A DNA stretch of 17,521 bases from Hepatocystis sp. ex Piliocolobus tephrosceles (GCA_902459845.2 CABPSV020000043.1:23034-40554); one strand, 5' to 3'. Positions 1 through 10,313 are shown, counted from the first letter of the stretch. The notes: a model not told the origin generated them from the sequence alone. A program made the numbers and translations.

Positions 1-195
1 CCTGTAAATGGCCACCCTGTAAATTACCTCCCTGTAAATGGCCACCCTGTAAATTACCTCCCTGTAAATGGCCACCCTGTAAATTACCTCCCTGTAAATG
101 GCCACCCGGTAAATTACCTCCCTGTAAATGGCCACCCTGTAAATTACCTCCCTGTAAATGGCCATCCTGTAAATGGCCACCCTGTAAATGGACAC
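1..195 (-). repeat. 15/30-bp coding tandem repeat (GGHLQ-GGNLQ)
   Basis: Thirteen 15-bp units read on the minus strand as G-G-(H/N)-L-Q. From 1 to 150 they alternate His and Asn units as a 30-bp higher-order repeat that is almost identical at the DNA level; one copy has CCGGT where the others have CCTGT. The last three units (151-195) are all His-type and carry the only Asp and Val variants (LQDGHLQ, QGVHLQ), so the array decays toward the N-terminal side. It continues past the window edge. Confidence 0.9.
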
Positions 196-1393
196 CCTGT
201 AAAAGACCCGGTTGTATGTTTTTACTTTTTTTTTTTTTTTTCTTAAATAATACATCACTAGATTTATTTTTATTTGTATTTGTATTGTTACTATCATGAT
301 GGTTAATGTTGCTACAACTATTAGTTACATTAGTCCTACTTACATATGATGAAGTTTTTTTTAATCGTTTTCCCCAATTTTCTTTTTTTATTACCACATT
401 ATTCATATTCAGTTTTTCTGACGATTTTTTTTTTAAAAATTTGTATCTTACTACATCCAACAATGCATTACTACTTTTGTTACTATTACTATTTAATTCT
501 TTAACTACATTTTTTTTTTTTTTCTCTTTATAAATATCGTCTATAGTAAAACTTTTTTTAAGAACTGTATTTTTTTGGAGATCCCTACTAACAAAATTAT
601 TACTATTATTAAGGAAATTCTTATGATCAATAACAACTAATTTAACATTTTCATTTTTCACCTTTACATCGTCTTTATTTCGATATTTATTACTCACATT
701 TATGATAGTATTATTATCTATATTTGCATTTTCGTTAATTACATTTAAACCTTTAATATACTCCCTCTCCGTATAATTTAACGAATTTAACAAATTTAAC
801 GAATTTAACAAATTTAACGAATTTAATAAATTTAATTTTCCATTATCTATCTTTTGTTTAGTATCTCCTACTTTTAGTTGAGAAATATTATTAATGTCAG
901 TATTACAAGTGTTATGGATAACATTGTGTTTATGGGGACTATTGTATAATATATTTTGATCAAATTGTTTATACATAGATTCATTATACATACAAGTATA
1001 TTTTTTTTTTTCATTATTTAATAGATTTAACATATTTAAAGAAGAATTAGTTTTATGTGTTGTTTTATTTAAAATAGTTTGATTGTTTGATCTATTATTA
1101 TATATTTTTTTTTCTTTACTATCTTTAATTTTAGTTAATTTTGTTTTACCATAAAATGATAAATTATGTTCATCTATTTTTTCTATCTTTTTTTCATTAC
1201 TTTTTATTTTATTAATAGTAGTTATTTTTTCTCCTTCTTCTCTTCTGTTCTTACTTTTATTATTTAAAATCCTCAATCTAGTTAAAGAATGTGTAGGTAA
1301 ATCATGATCAAATAAAAAAGATAATTGTCGTCTGTTTTTTATATTTATGTTTTCCTTTTTTACTTCGTGATAAATTTTGTTATGTTCAACCAT
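1..1393 (-). CDS. Conserved-type Plasmodium protein of unknown function, C-terminus cut by window edge
   Basis: I do not recognise this protein. An open frame of 464 codons starts with the ATG at 1393-1391 and stays open to base 2, so the 3' part lies outside the window. An in-frame TGA lies four codons upstream, so this is the first possible ATG. A TTTTAG acceptor-like string sits just before it, so an earlier exon is not excluded. The protein is rich in Lys and Asn, with no signal peptide or membrane segment. It starts MVEHNKIYHEVKKENIN, has a more ordered early part (residues about 1-50), then Asn/Lys/Ser linkers. Residues about 187-205 are a short LNSLNL repeat. A poly-Lys run lies near 385-391. 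From about 395 to the edge it is a tandem repeat of GGHLQ/GGNLQ. It diverges from the cyclophilin gene over a 1.86-kb spacer. The reading is secure; the function is unknown. Confidence 0.85.
   Translation of the reverse strand, partial: MVEHNKIYHEVKKENINIKNRRQLSFLFDHDLPTHSLTRLRILNNKSKNRREEGEKITTINKIKSNEKKIEKIDEHNLSFYGKTKLTKIKDSKEKKIYNNRSNNQTILNKTTHKTNSSLNMLNLLNNEKKKYTCMYNESMYKQFDQNILYNSPHKHNVIHNTCNTDINNISQLKVGDTKQKIDNGKLNLLNSLNLLNSLNLLNSLNYTEREYIKGLNVINENANIDNNTIINVSNKYRNKDDVKVKNENVKLVVIDHKNFLNNSNNFVSRDLQKNTVLKKSFTIDDIYKEKKKKNVVKELNSNSNKSSNALLDVVRYKFLKKKSSEKLNMNNVVIKKENWGKRLKKTSSYVSRTNVTNSCSNINHHDSNNTNTNKNKSSDVLFKKKKKKSKNIQPGLLQGVHLQGGHLQDGHLQGGNLQGGHLQGGNLPGGHLQGGNLQGGHLQGGNLQGGHLQGGNLQGGHLQ
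779..835 (-). repeat. 9-bp coding repeat (LNSLNL)
   Basis: About six 9-bp units inside the left-hand gene alternate between AACGAATTT and AACAAATTT on the plus strand. They read LNS and LNL on the minus strand (residues about 187-205). The period is a multiple of three, consistent with expansion in coding sequence. Confidence 0.8.
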
Positions 1394-1476
1394 TTCTAAA
1401 ATTCATAATTTGTAATGAATAAATTTATACAACTACAAAGAATAGGTGAAGAAAATGAAAAAAAAAAAAAAATAAA

Positions 1477-1620
1477 ATAAGCTAAATTAGCAAAAATAAA
1501 TAAGCTAAATTAGCAAAAAAAAATAAGCTAAATTAGCAAAAATAAATAAGCTAAATTAGCAAAAATAAATAAGCTAAATTAGCAAAAATAAATAAGCTAA
1601 ATTAGCAAAAATAAATAAGG
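1477..1620. repeat. 22-bp minisatellite with GCTAAATTAGC core
   Basis: Six tandem copies of a unit of about 22 bp, each containing the self-complementary core GCTAAATTAGC followed by A-rich spacer. The period is not a multiple of three and all frames are interrupted, so it is noncoding. It lies about 85 bp upstream of the left gene's start codon, in its 5' untranslated or promoter region. Confidence 0.9.
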
Positions 1621-2264
1621 TAAAAATAAACAACCTATTGACAAAGGGCACAAAAAAAAAAATAAAAAAAAATGAATAAATAAATGCACAAAACAAGTAG
1701 ACAACCTATTGTTAAAGAGTACGCAACAAAAAATATATATAAAAAAAAAAAAAAAAAAATGAAATAAATGAATTTTAAGGAAAAACAAATAAAAATAAAA
1801 AAAATAAACAAAAAATTGGACAAAAAAATGAACAAAAAATTGGACAAAAAATGAACGAAAAAAAAAAAAATGAACAAAAAGTATGCTGAATTTTTGTTAA
1901 TTTAACTGCTACTAAAAAAAACTTGCTTAAACCTTTAACATTGTTTTATTTATTTTTTTTCTAATTGCATATTTTTAAAAATGCATGCTTTGTCATATTT
2001 TGGCTCTCTTAAGGACAAATGTGTTAACAAAAAGTCATTTTAAGACTTTGTTGAAAAAAAGTTAATTAAAAATGTAAAAGCTTTTTACAAAAAAAAAAAG
2101 AAAAGAAACAAAAAAAAAAAAAAAAATATACGGAATAGTCACAAAACAACACATACTAAAAGACAAAAGAAAATACATATGTATTAATCATTAAACAAGT
2201 CTAAAATTAAAATATAAATATATGTATATATATATGTTAACACGAAATAATTATAAAATGATGA

Positions 2265-2347
2265 AAAATAAGCTACAAAAAAAAATAAGCTACAAAAAAA
2301 ATAAGCTACAAAAAAAAATAAGCTACAAAAAAAAAAAAAAAAAAAAA
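2265..2347. repeat. AATAAGCTAC-(A)n minisatellite
   Basis: Four copies of AATAAGCTAC separated by A runs of slightly different length (15-17 bp period), ending in a long A tract. The unit shares AATAAGCTA with the 22-bp minisatellite at 1477-1620, although the rest of the unit differs. Confidence 0.85.
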
Positions 2348-2678
2348 GTTTAACTCTATGCATACATGCAATATTGATGATGCAAGTTTTTACTTCATCA
2401 GTGAAGTATTTATACAAGCTCCTACAAATACAAACGCCGTTCAATCATACGATCATACATATATATGTATATAATATATATATATATATTTATTTTATTT
2501 TTTTTTTTTATCAGCATTTTTTAATTTTTATACATCACCTTTATACAAAAACTTAAGTGTATATAAAAAAATAATTAAATAATAAATTTTTTTTTTTTTC
2601 TCGATTTATTTCAATTTTTTTAAACTCACGCAATCGTGTTGTTTTAGCTTTTTAAATGCATCAAATCGTGGCGAAAAA

Positions 2679-2710
<32 letters not shown>

Positions 2711-2861
2711 CATGCATATGAAACATTTTTTCAAAGCGATAATTATTAATAATGAAAATAAATATATAACAAAAATTGATTATGAAAAAATTTATTTCAT
2801 GCTTTGATAAAAAAAAAACCTTTTTTATAAAAAGTATTTCATAAATTCGTAACAAATGTAT

Positions 2862-2897
<36 letters not shown>

Positions 2898-3062
2898 CAT
2901 TTTTTTTAACATTCCCATAAGATAAAAAATGTAAGGAACTCTACGTATATATACGTATGTAATATATGCATATGTGCTTATGTAACTTTTTATTTTGTCC
3001 TTCCGCTCCGCTCTCCCCCAAAACTATTAAAAATTATTTATTTATTTTGTATTTTTCATTGT

Positions 3063-3086
3063 CACTGTTACTGTTACTGTTACTGT

Positions 3087-3140
<54 letters not shown>
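3063..3140. repeat. (TACTGT)4 followed by T52
   Basis: About four TACTGT hexamers run directly into an uninterrupted tract of 52 T residues (3089-3140), followed by an A-rich tract at about 3182-3219. Both lie just upstream of the cyclophilin start codon, in its presumed 5' UTR. The tract length is likely to vary between isolates and assemblies. Confidence 0.85.
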
Positions 3141-3141
<1 letters not shown>

Positions 3142-3184
3142 TTTACAAATCTTCTATGAATTATATAAGTTTACATGTTCATAA

Positions 3185-3886
<702 letters not shown>

Positions 3887-3939
3887 AAAAAAAAAAAAAA
3901 AAAGGGAACAGACCCAAGTGGTTCAGTAAAAACAAATGA

Positions 3940-3971
<32 letters not shown>

Positions 3972-4146
3972 ACCCCATATAAAATCAAGTTTTTGTGACT
4001 TAAAATTTGAACAAAAATTAGTTTCAAACTACAACAAAAAGAACCATGATACTTTGAAGAATTAACTAAAAATTAAAATAAAGATTATTTTTTTAATGTT
4101 AAATGGAAGATAATTTTTTTTTTTAAATCTTTGCATATCCACATTT

Positions 4147-4210
4147 TTGTGTGACAGCTTTTTGTGTGACAGCTTTTTATGTGACAACTTTTTATGTGAC
4201 AATTTTTTTT
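4147..4210. repeat. 17-bp GTGTGACAGCTTTTT minisatellite
   Basis: Four tandem units of about 17 bp with the pattern TTTTTRTGTGACARC. The two left copies read GTGTGACAG and the two right copies ATGTGACAA, so the array splits into two sub-types. It is noncoding and lies in the 3' flank of the cyclophilin gene. Confidence 0.8.
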
Positions 4211-4569
4211 ACATGCCTATTTTTATGTCAACTTTTCTATTTTTTTTGTTGAAATTGCTCCAAATAATTTATATATATATATATATACACATATATATGT
4301 ATATAATATATACACGTTTTATACAAATTTTCACGTATTATACATATTTCTTTTTAATAGTTTTTTTTTTTTTTTTTTTTTTTTTTTGTTTTACAAAAAA
4401 TTAAAAGAACATAATTGTAAAGAGGTTTATTATTAAATATGGAAAATTAAATGAGTATAAATATGCGTAAATAATTGTAAAAATTAGAATAAGGCTAAAA
4501 AATAACACCAAAACACACACCTTAAAATAATATATTTTTTACCTATACACAATATTATCAAATACCAAA

Positions 4570-4718
4570 AAAATAAAATAAATAGAAAATAAATAGAAAA
4601 TAAATAGAAAATAAATAGAAAATAAATAGAAAATAAATAGAAAATAAATAAAAAATAAATAGAAAGTAAATAGAAAGTAAATAGAAAGTAAATAGAAAGT
4701 AAATAGAAAGTAAATAGA
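4570..4718. repeat. 11-bp AAATAAATAGA minisatellite
   Basis: About thirteen 11-bp units. The left copies read AAAATAAATAG and the right-hand block reads AAAGTAAATAG, an A-to-G variant that has spread across five adjacent copies. This is consistent with stepwise block expansion. Noncoding: 11 bp is not a codon multiple. Confidence 0.9.
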
Positions 4719-5037
4719 TGTATTTACGAATGCTAAAAAAATGATGCATAAAATGACCATATGACATAATGCTATAAAATAAAACTACGAAAATAAAGGC
4801 ATTATGTAACGAGGCATTATATAATGAGGCATTTTAATATATTATAAGATATTTGAATGATGGACATAAAAAAAAATATAGGGCATAGTAACAAATAATA
4901 AATTCTGATCAAATTATACATGTTTAAATGTAAAAAATTAAAATGGGAGTAATATAAAACCGTAAGAGTAAAAATAGAAATGCAGCTGCGCCTTTCTACA
5001 AATATAAACACATTTATATATGTTAAATGTGCTTAAT

Positions 5038-5068
<31 letters not shown>

Positions 5069-5088
5069 CTAAAGATATAGCTATAAAT

Positions 5089-5162
5089 ATCAACAAAAAA
5101 TGTACATAACATATCAACAAAAAAATGTACATAACATAACAAAAAAATGTACATAATATATA
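5089..5162. repeat. Direct repeat of ATATCAACAAAAAATGTACATAAC type
   Basis: Three imperfect copies of a unit of about 20-24 bp (CAACAAAAAAATGTACATAACAT and a shortened form), followed by decayed TACACATAACATATATACAT. It lies 80-150 bp downstream of the ArfGAP stop codon, in its probable 3' UTR. Confidence 0.75.
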
Positions 5163-5178
5163 CACATAACATATATAC

Positions 5179-5216
<38 letters not shown>

Positions 5217-5241
5217 TACTATAGTTTAAAAAAGCAAAAAT

Positions 5242-6771
5242 TTAATTATTAAACCATTCTTTAGCCTTATAAAGTGCCTCACTACCAGCCGTAACAAGAT
5301 TCGATAATCCTTCTTTTGCTGTAACTGTTAACCCCTGTAAATTTTGAATTGTGTTTTCATCCAAATTCCATAATCCTTTTTTATTATTTACGTTTCTATT
5401 AAAATATTGATCAGACGATATACTATCCTGCATTTGTAAATTCCTTATTACATGTTCTTCTTCTTGATGTTGATTTTCATCATAAAAATATTGATCTGAA
5501 CGTATACTTTTACAATCTTTAAATTTATTTATTTTACTTTCATTTTTTATATTTAAATTAAGATTAGAGTTATTCAAATTTAAAATGTTACTACTTGTAT
5601 TATAACCGACATTATAACCACCGATATTATGTACATTACTTCCTTTATTAAATATATTAACATTTCTTTTATTTTCCGTACCATAACTAATACAATCCTT
5701 ATAATAAATTAATTCATCGTTATTCCTTTCTTTATTATAATTATAATTACTACTATCATAATCATTAAACGTATTATTATTAAACGTATTATTATTAAGC
5801 ATATTATTATTAAGTGTATTATTATTAAATGTATTGTTTAATTTATTAAAATTACTACTATCAACTGGTATAACATTATTTTTGTTATTCCCCATATTTT
5901 TATTAGTAGTATAAGTATATAATTCGTTATTTTCAAATACTTCATCAAAATTTATATCAATTTTTTTAGCTTTAAAATTTTTATTATTATTATTATTATT
6001 AAAAAACATTTTATTGTCTTCCATAAAATGAATTGGTTCTGAATGATCATTACTACTTATAAATTGTCTTGTCGGTTTATTAAAATTTTCTAACATATTA
6101 TTATTATTAATAATATTGTTCTGTTTGTTCATATTATTTTCTATTTTATTATTTATTCCACTTTTCGGTTTCAAATCTTCACTAATTAAATCGATTGTTT
6201 GTTTGTTTAAAACATTTTTTGTGTTATTAATCTGATTATTATTATTATTATTATAACTTATAGCACTATTAAAACTGCTATTACTACCATATGTATTATT
6301 ATCAGTGCTATTATAATTATTTATATTTTTTTGTATTTCTGAATTATTATATTTTGCTAATGTTTCTTCCAATAAATTGTCCAAATATATTTTATATTTT
6401 AAACAATTATTTGATGAATAATCAACTGCGCTATTACTATTTTGATTTTTTTTTAAAAACATATTAGCATTTAAATTACCTCCTAAACATACCCTAACTA
6501 ATTGTTTTGTAGTAAATTTATCCATTCCTGTCGAACGAACAAAAGAAATGTGTGTTCCTAATTGTCTGTGTTTACCTGAACAATTCAGGCAAATAAATAT
6601 GGCATATGTTAAAGATAGCCATTTGGGGTTTTTATTACCACAATCAAAGCAAATTTTATTCTCATTTTTGCTTAAAAGTGTTTTAAATGTTTTATCTTTT
6701 AGCGAGTCCAATACATAGCCTCGATCATCCTGTTTATATTCTAATACCTCAACTATTAAATTTTTTTTCAT
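5242..6771 (-). CDS. ArfGAP2/3 (Glo3)-type ADP-ribosylation factor GTPase-activating protein
   Basis: Single-exon gene for a 509-aa protein, starting with [13 protein letters not shown] at 6771. An in-frame ATG 23 codons upstream gives an implausible leader that is poorly conserved in type. Residues about 12-125 are an ArfGAP domain: zinc finger C41-x2-C44-x16-C61-x2-C64, then [16 protein letters not shown] with the arginine finger at R69. This domain stimulates GTP hydrolysis on Arf, which drives COPI coat turnover at the Golgi. Residues about 150-400 are Asn-rich low complexity, typical of Plasmodium, including an [10 protein letters not shown] repeat. Two Glo3-type motifs, SIRSDQYF (422-429) and SISSDQYF (450-457), lie 20 residues apart as in ArfGAP2/3. 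The last 44 residues (466-509, [14 protein letters not shown] onward) look like an amphipathic helix rich in small residues that could bind membrane or coat; this is inference. Its 3' end faces the cyclophilin gene. Confidence 0.95.
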   Translation of the reverse strand: MKKNLIVEVLEYKQDDRGYVLDSLKDKTFKTLLSKNENKICFDCGNKNPKWLSLTYAIFICLNCSGKHRQLGTHISFVRSTGMDKFTTKQLVRVCLGGNLNANMFLKKNQNSNSAVDYSSNNCLKYKIYLDNLLEETLAKYNNSEIQKNINNYNSTDNNTYGSNSSFNSAISYNNNNNNQINNTKNVLNKQTIDLISEDLKPKSGINNKIENNMNKQNNIINNNNMLENFNKPTRQFISSNDHSEPIHFMEDNKMFFNNNNNNKNFKAKKIDINFDEVFENNELYTYTTNKNMGNNKNNVIPVDSSNFNKLNNTFNNNTLNNNMLNNNTFNNNTFNDYDSSNYNYNKERNNDELIYYKDCISYGTENKRNVNIFNKGSNVHNIGGYNVGYNTSSNILNLNNSNLNLNIKNESKINKFKDCKSIRSDQYFYDENQHQEEEHVIRNLQMQDSISSDQYFNRNVNNKKGLWNLDENTIQNLQGLTVTAKEGLSNLVTAGSEALYKAKEWFNN

Positions 6772-6984
6772 TTTAAAATATGAAAAAAAAAGAATTATAT
6801 TTACATTACAAGTAAATTTACTCTTCTTTTTAATGTACAAAACAAATCACTACACAACTGGCACATAAGAGTACATATATATATATAAATGGCACAATGC
6901 TTTAATTAAATATTTACATGTATACATACATGTATAAAAATTAACCCCCAGTAAAATGAGTTTTGCTCTTTTATTACTTTGATG

Positions 6985-7216
6985 TTTATTGCTTTTTTTT
7001 ATTGCTTTTTTTTATTGCTTTTTTTATTGCTTTTTTTTATTATTTTTTTTATTGTTTTTTTTATTGTTTTTTTTATTGTTTTTTTTATTGTTTTTTTTAT
7101 TGTTTTTTTTATTATTTTTTTTATTGCTTTTTTTTATTGTTTTTTTTATTGCTTTTTTTTATTGTTTTTTTTATTGCCTTTTTTATTGCCTTTTTTATTG
7201 CTTTTTTTATTGTTTT
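6985..7216. repeat. T-rich (T)6-9ATTGC/T minisatellite
   Basis: About twenty tandem units of 11-13 bp, each a T run ending in TTATTGC or TTATTGT. Unit length varies because the T run varies. All three plus-strand frames are open and would give runs of Phe, Ile, Tyr, Cys and Leu. This is a compositional artefact rather than a membrane protein. It lies about 210-450 bp upstream of the ArfGAP start. Confidence 0.9.
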
Positions 7217-7459
7217 AATTTTAGTTTTTACAATTTCCTCTTAAAATTAACTAAAAAAAATTGCATACTTTTGCAATGTTTCTTAATGTTTTTATAGTAA
7301 TAAATCAAATTCACATAAATTATATATTTTGTGACAAACTCTTAATAGGATGAATATATATATTTTAAATACATGTAAAAACATGTAAGCGTTTAAAATG
7401 TTTTATGTGAAGAAATATGTAAAAAAAATATATATAAAATTACATAAATGTACAAGGAG

Positions 7460-7507
<48 letters not shown>
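7460..7507. repeat. A48 homopolymer
   Basis: Forty-eight consecutive A residues, among the longest homopolymers in the window. Flanking DNA is A+T-rich spacer with no gene. Confidence 0.9.
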
Positions 7508-7512
<5 letters not shown>

Positions 7513-7731
7513 ACTCACTTTATAGCAAATTATATTGAAAAATATATTTGTTAACAAAAAATATATATATAAATATATATACAAATATATATATATACAT
7601 AAATTAAAGAAAAAACACCTTTATATAAGACATAGTTTATGCATTTAATACAAATATATACAAAATTATACAAATTTTTCATTTTATCAATACAATGACT
7701 TATTACCCTTTTAACTTAATAGCATTTAAAA

Positions 7732-7748
<17 letters not shown>

Positions 7749-7792
<44 letters not shown>
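7749..7792. repeat. (TA)22 microsatellite after an A tract
   Basis: A dinucleotide TA run of about 44 bp follows a run of about 22 A. Similar shorter (TA)n tracts occur near 2676, 2868, 5179, 8321, 9151, 10545 and 11345. Confidence 0.85.
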
Positions 7793-7799
<7 letters not shown>

Positions 7800-7868
7800 G
7801 TATGAATATACTTACATATATACGTCATATATAAAACAAATTATGCGTACAATATAATCATATTACAA

Positions 7869-7950
7869 TAATGAAGTTACATAATGAAGTTACATAATGA
7901 AGTTACATAATGAAGTTACATAATGAAGTTACATAATGAAGTTGTATAAT
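7869..7950. repeat. 13-bp AATGAAGTTACAT minisatellite
   Basis: Six tandem copies of AATGAAGTTACAT. The first five are identical and the last is changed to AATGAAGTTGTAT. Frames are interrupted and 13 bp is not a codon multiple, so it is noncoding. It lies in the spacer upstream of the ArfGAP gene and downstream of the hydrolase gene. Confidence 0.9.
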
Positions 7951-8625
7951 GTTTATATATTTACTTGTAGTACCGTAATTTTAATTTAAAATTAGCTTTT
8001 TTTCTATTATTTGTTTTGTTGTTTATTATATTTTTTACTATAATAATTAATATTTAATATGAAATGAATTTGTACATAATCGTTTTTTTTCTTTTTCTTT
8101 ATTCCACGTCTTTTCCTCGATCACAATACTGACATTATACAATACACACATATTACATGAATTTTTATATAAAAATGTTTTCGATTGTAATTTATTCAGT
8201 AAATAAAATCGTTCAAACAACTCAAAATATACAATGAAGAATAAAATAAAATAATAGTTGAGTATACTCACGTTAAAGTGTGCTATGCAAAAATTCTATT
8301 TATAATCACAAAGATGAATTGTATATATATATATATATATATATAATGTAAATATATAATGTATATATATAATGTATATATGTATCATATAAAAAATTTT
8401 GTTAAAAAAATAAAAGAAAAAATACTGTTATATCATAGTAAAGTAGAGCAGTTTTATAAATTATTTAAAACCTCATAATAAACACCCTCTTTCAAAATGA
8501 ATAAATTAAATAAATAGGTTAATTAGAAAAATGAATGGATATAAATAAAAAAAAAAAAATTAAATCAAATCAAATATAAAGGATCAAATAAAATAAAACA
8601 GAAGTCGATAAAAAAAGTTAAATAT

Positions 8626-9143
8626 TTAACACGTATCAGTCAAAAAATTTAAAAAACTTTTTATATTTTCATTGAATTTATTATTTTCAACCAATTCTAT
8701 ATCATTATGTTTTGCATCGATAGCCCAATAAGGATGCACCTTCAGTTTACACTTTTCATAAAGAGTCTGAAAAAAATTAAAACAAAATAATAAAAAAATA
8801 AATAAAAAAAAATAAGATAATATACATCTTTTTATACGTGTAAAACATATAATATTTATAAATGGAATTTGACATTGTAAAAAAAAAAAAAAAACTACAA
8901 ATTAGCACAAATGATTGAGTACTTTTAAAAAGACAACGCAAAAATGAATTCAAATTTTAATTTTAATACAATATTCTTTTTAATTTCATTTACACACGTC
9001 TTATATATATACATTTATTTATCAATTTATTTATTAATTTTTTTTTTATTCTCTTTACTAATCCATGAGAAAAGGGGACGATTTTATCATCAGTTCCATG
9101 AATGAAAAACACAAAACAAGGGACCTTGTCAATCTAATCAAAA

Positions 9144-9187
<44 letters not shown>

Positions 9188-9921
9188 CAAATATTTCACT
9201 ATTATAAATTTAACATAAATATATTTACTGACAATACATGTAAATTTACCTTTTTGATATTACAAAAAGAGTCGAAGGGTAAAATAAACCTCGTTTTAAA
9301 ACATATATTTAACAAAGATAATATGGCACTTTGTAAAATTAATCCTTTTACTTTCTTTTTAATTGCTAAATCCAACGCTGCACATGTACCTAAAAATATA
9401 ATTAAGTGAACAATTTTTTTTTTTTACGTAATTAAGTTTATTGAAAGATATAATTTTTATTATACCAATATATAATGTATACATATACATATATATATAC
9501 ATGACACAATTTTTATTTTTTTTTTTATAAACCTATGGATTTTCCATATACAATAATATTCTCCGGCTGAATATTCAAGTCATTTACCATATAACTACAA
9601 ATAATAAAAAAAATAAAAAATAAAAATAAATGATAATAACTATAATAATTTCATGTTTTATATTTTAATGAAACTAATAAAATTTCTTACTTATAAACTG
9701 CATCCACACTTAAATACATACTTTTCTCTGTTGCTGTTCCAGTACTTTCTCCATATCCTTTTTATTTGTTGTTATTTTTATTTTACAATTAAAAAAAAAA
9801 GAAAAGAAAAAAAAAATGAATATAACAATAATAATTACAAAAAAAGATTAGAATAAGGTTAAAGATTTCATGTTTCTTTCTTAAATATTTTTATATAATA
9901 TATAACATTTTGTTTTATGTC

Positions 9922-9952
<31 letters not shown>

Positions 9953-10313
9953 AAAATAATCAAATAAACATACATTAACGTTCCATATCTCTGATGTTTC
10001 ATAGAAATAATCATACAACATGTAAACGTTTTCACTGTTCCCATGACAAAATAAAATCGTCAATGGAGCATTTCTAAAACAGAAATACAAAAAAAAAAAA
10101 GACAACATATTATATATTTATATCTAACAACAAATATGAAAATAATCGTAGCACTATGTAGCTAAATATATACATTTATATGTACCTATTAATAAAATGA
10201 GCAGCAACCATTTCATTATTTGCTGCTTTAATAAAAGTAAAATCTATATCAAATTTATCATATGAACCTTCAGGTGGGTTATTAAAAACTATTTTATTTA
10301 TAACATTCCCCAT
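8626..10313 (-). CDS. ABHD17/FAM108-like alpha/beta hydrolase (serine hydrolase), seven exons
   Basis: Hand-assembled spliced gene. Exons: 10313-10186, 10073-9952, 9757-9691, 9594-9533, 9389-9250, 9133-9059, 8766-8626 (735 bp, 244 aa). All six introns (96-292 bp) are GT-AG and all phases match. The product is an alpha/beta hydrolase: oxyanion-region CHGNSENV after strand 3; FDYFGYGESTG; nucleophile elbow GKSIG with S125; HGTDDKIVPFSHG with D189 the likely catalytic acid; and AKHNDIE with catalytic H218. The order and spacing follow ABHD17 enzymes, which remove palmitate from membrane-bound proteins such as Ras; this activity is inferred. It lacks the Cys cluster that palmitoylates animal ABHD17 but begins MGNVIN, compatible with N-myristoylation at Gly2. 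Alternatives are a BEM46-like or generic S33 hydrolase. Intron 2 has an unusual A-rich acceptor. The stop is TAA at 8628-8626. Confidence 0.9.

Larger units (their letters stand above)
3887..5241. other. Convergent intergenic spacer between the cyclophilin and ArfGAP genes
   Basis: No gene is visible. This should hold both 3' UTRs and polyadenylation sites. It contains a run of 31 A (about 3940-3970), a GTGTGACA repeat (4147-4210), (TA)n tracts (about 4272-4286 and 5179-5210), a long T tract (about 4361-4387), an 11-bp minisatellite (4570-4718), a short GAGGCATTATRTAA duplication (about 4796-4835), an A tract near 5041-5068 and a TGTACATAACA repeat (5089-5162). Confidence 0.7.
6772..8625. other. 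Intergenic spacer between the ArfGAP and alpha/beta hydrolase genes
   Basis: No convincing gene. It should hold the ArfGAP promoter and the hydrolase 3' UTR. It contains a T-rich ATTG minisatellite (6985-7216), a run of 48 A (7460-7507), a long (TA)n tract (about 7749-7792), a 13-bp minisatellite (7869-7950) and a (TA)n tract near 8321-8344. The segment 8047-8280 is less repetitive than its surroundings. It has a 74-codon open minus-strand frame, but that frame begins at GTG without any ATG near its start, so I do not call it a gene. Confidence 0.65.

Noticed and set aside
4539..4767. Phe/Tyr/Leu-rich minus-strand open frames
   Set aside because: They are translations of the 11-bp AAATAAATAGA array. 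The period is not a codon multiple, so two frames stay open by chance.
6963..7297. Long Phe/Leu/Ile/Tyr/Cys-rich open frames in all three plus-strand frames
   Set aside because: They are translations of the T-rich minisatellite at 6985-7216. All frames are open because the unit lacks stops, and there is no normal protein sequence around it.
8047..8271. 74-codon open minus-strand frame without low complexity
   Set aside because: It begins with GTG; an in-frame TAG lies upstream with no ATG between. The GTGAGT at the start looks more like a chance splice-donor string. No flanking exon could be found.
9065..9409. 114-codon plus-strand open frame
   Set aside because: It lies antisense to exons 5 and 6 of the hydrolase gene and crosses a (TA)n tract in its intron. 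It is a shadow of real coding sequence.
9881..10108. 75-codon minus-strand open frame as a separate small gene
   Set aside because: It is exon 2 of the hydrolase gene read through into introns. Splice sites and hydrolase motifs on both sides join it to the seven-exon model.
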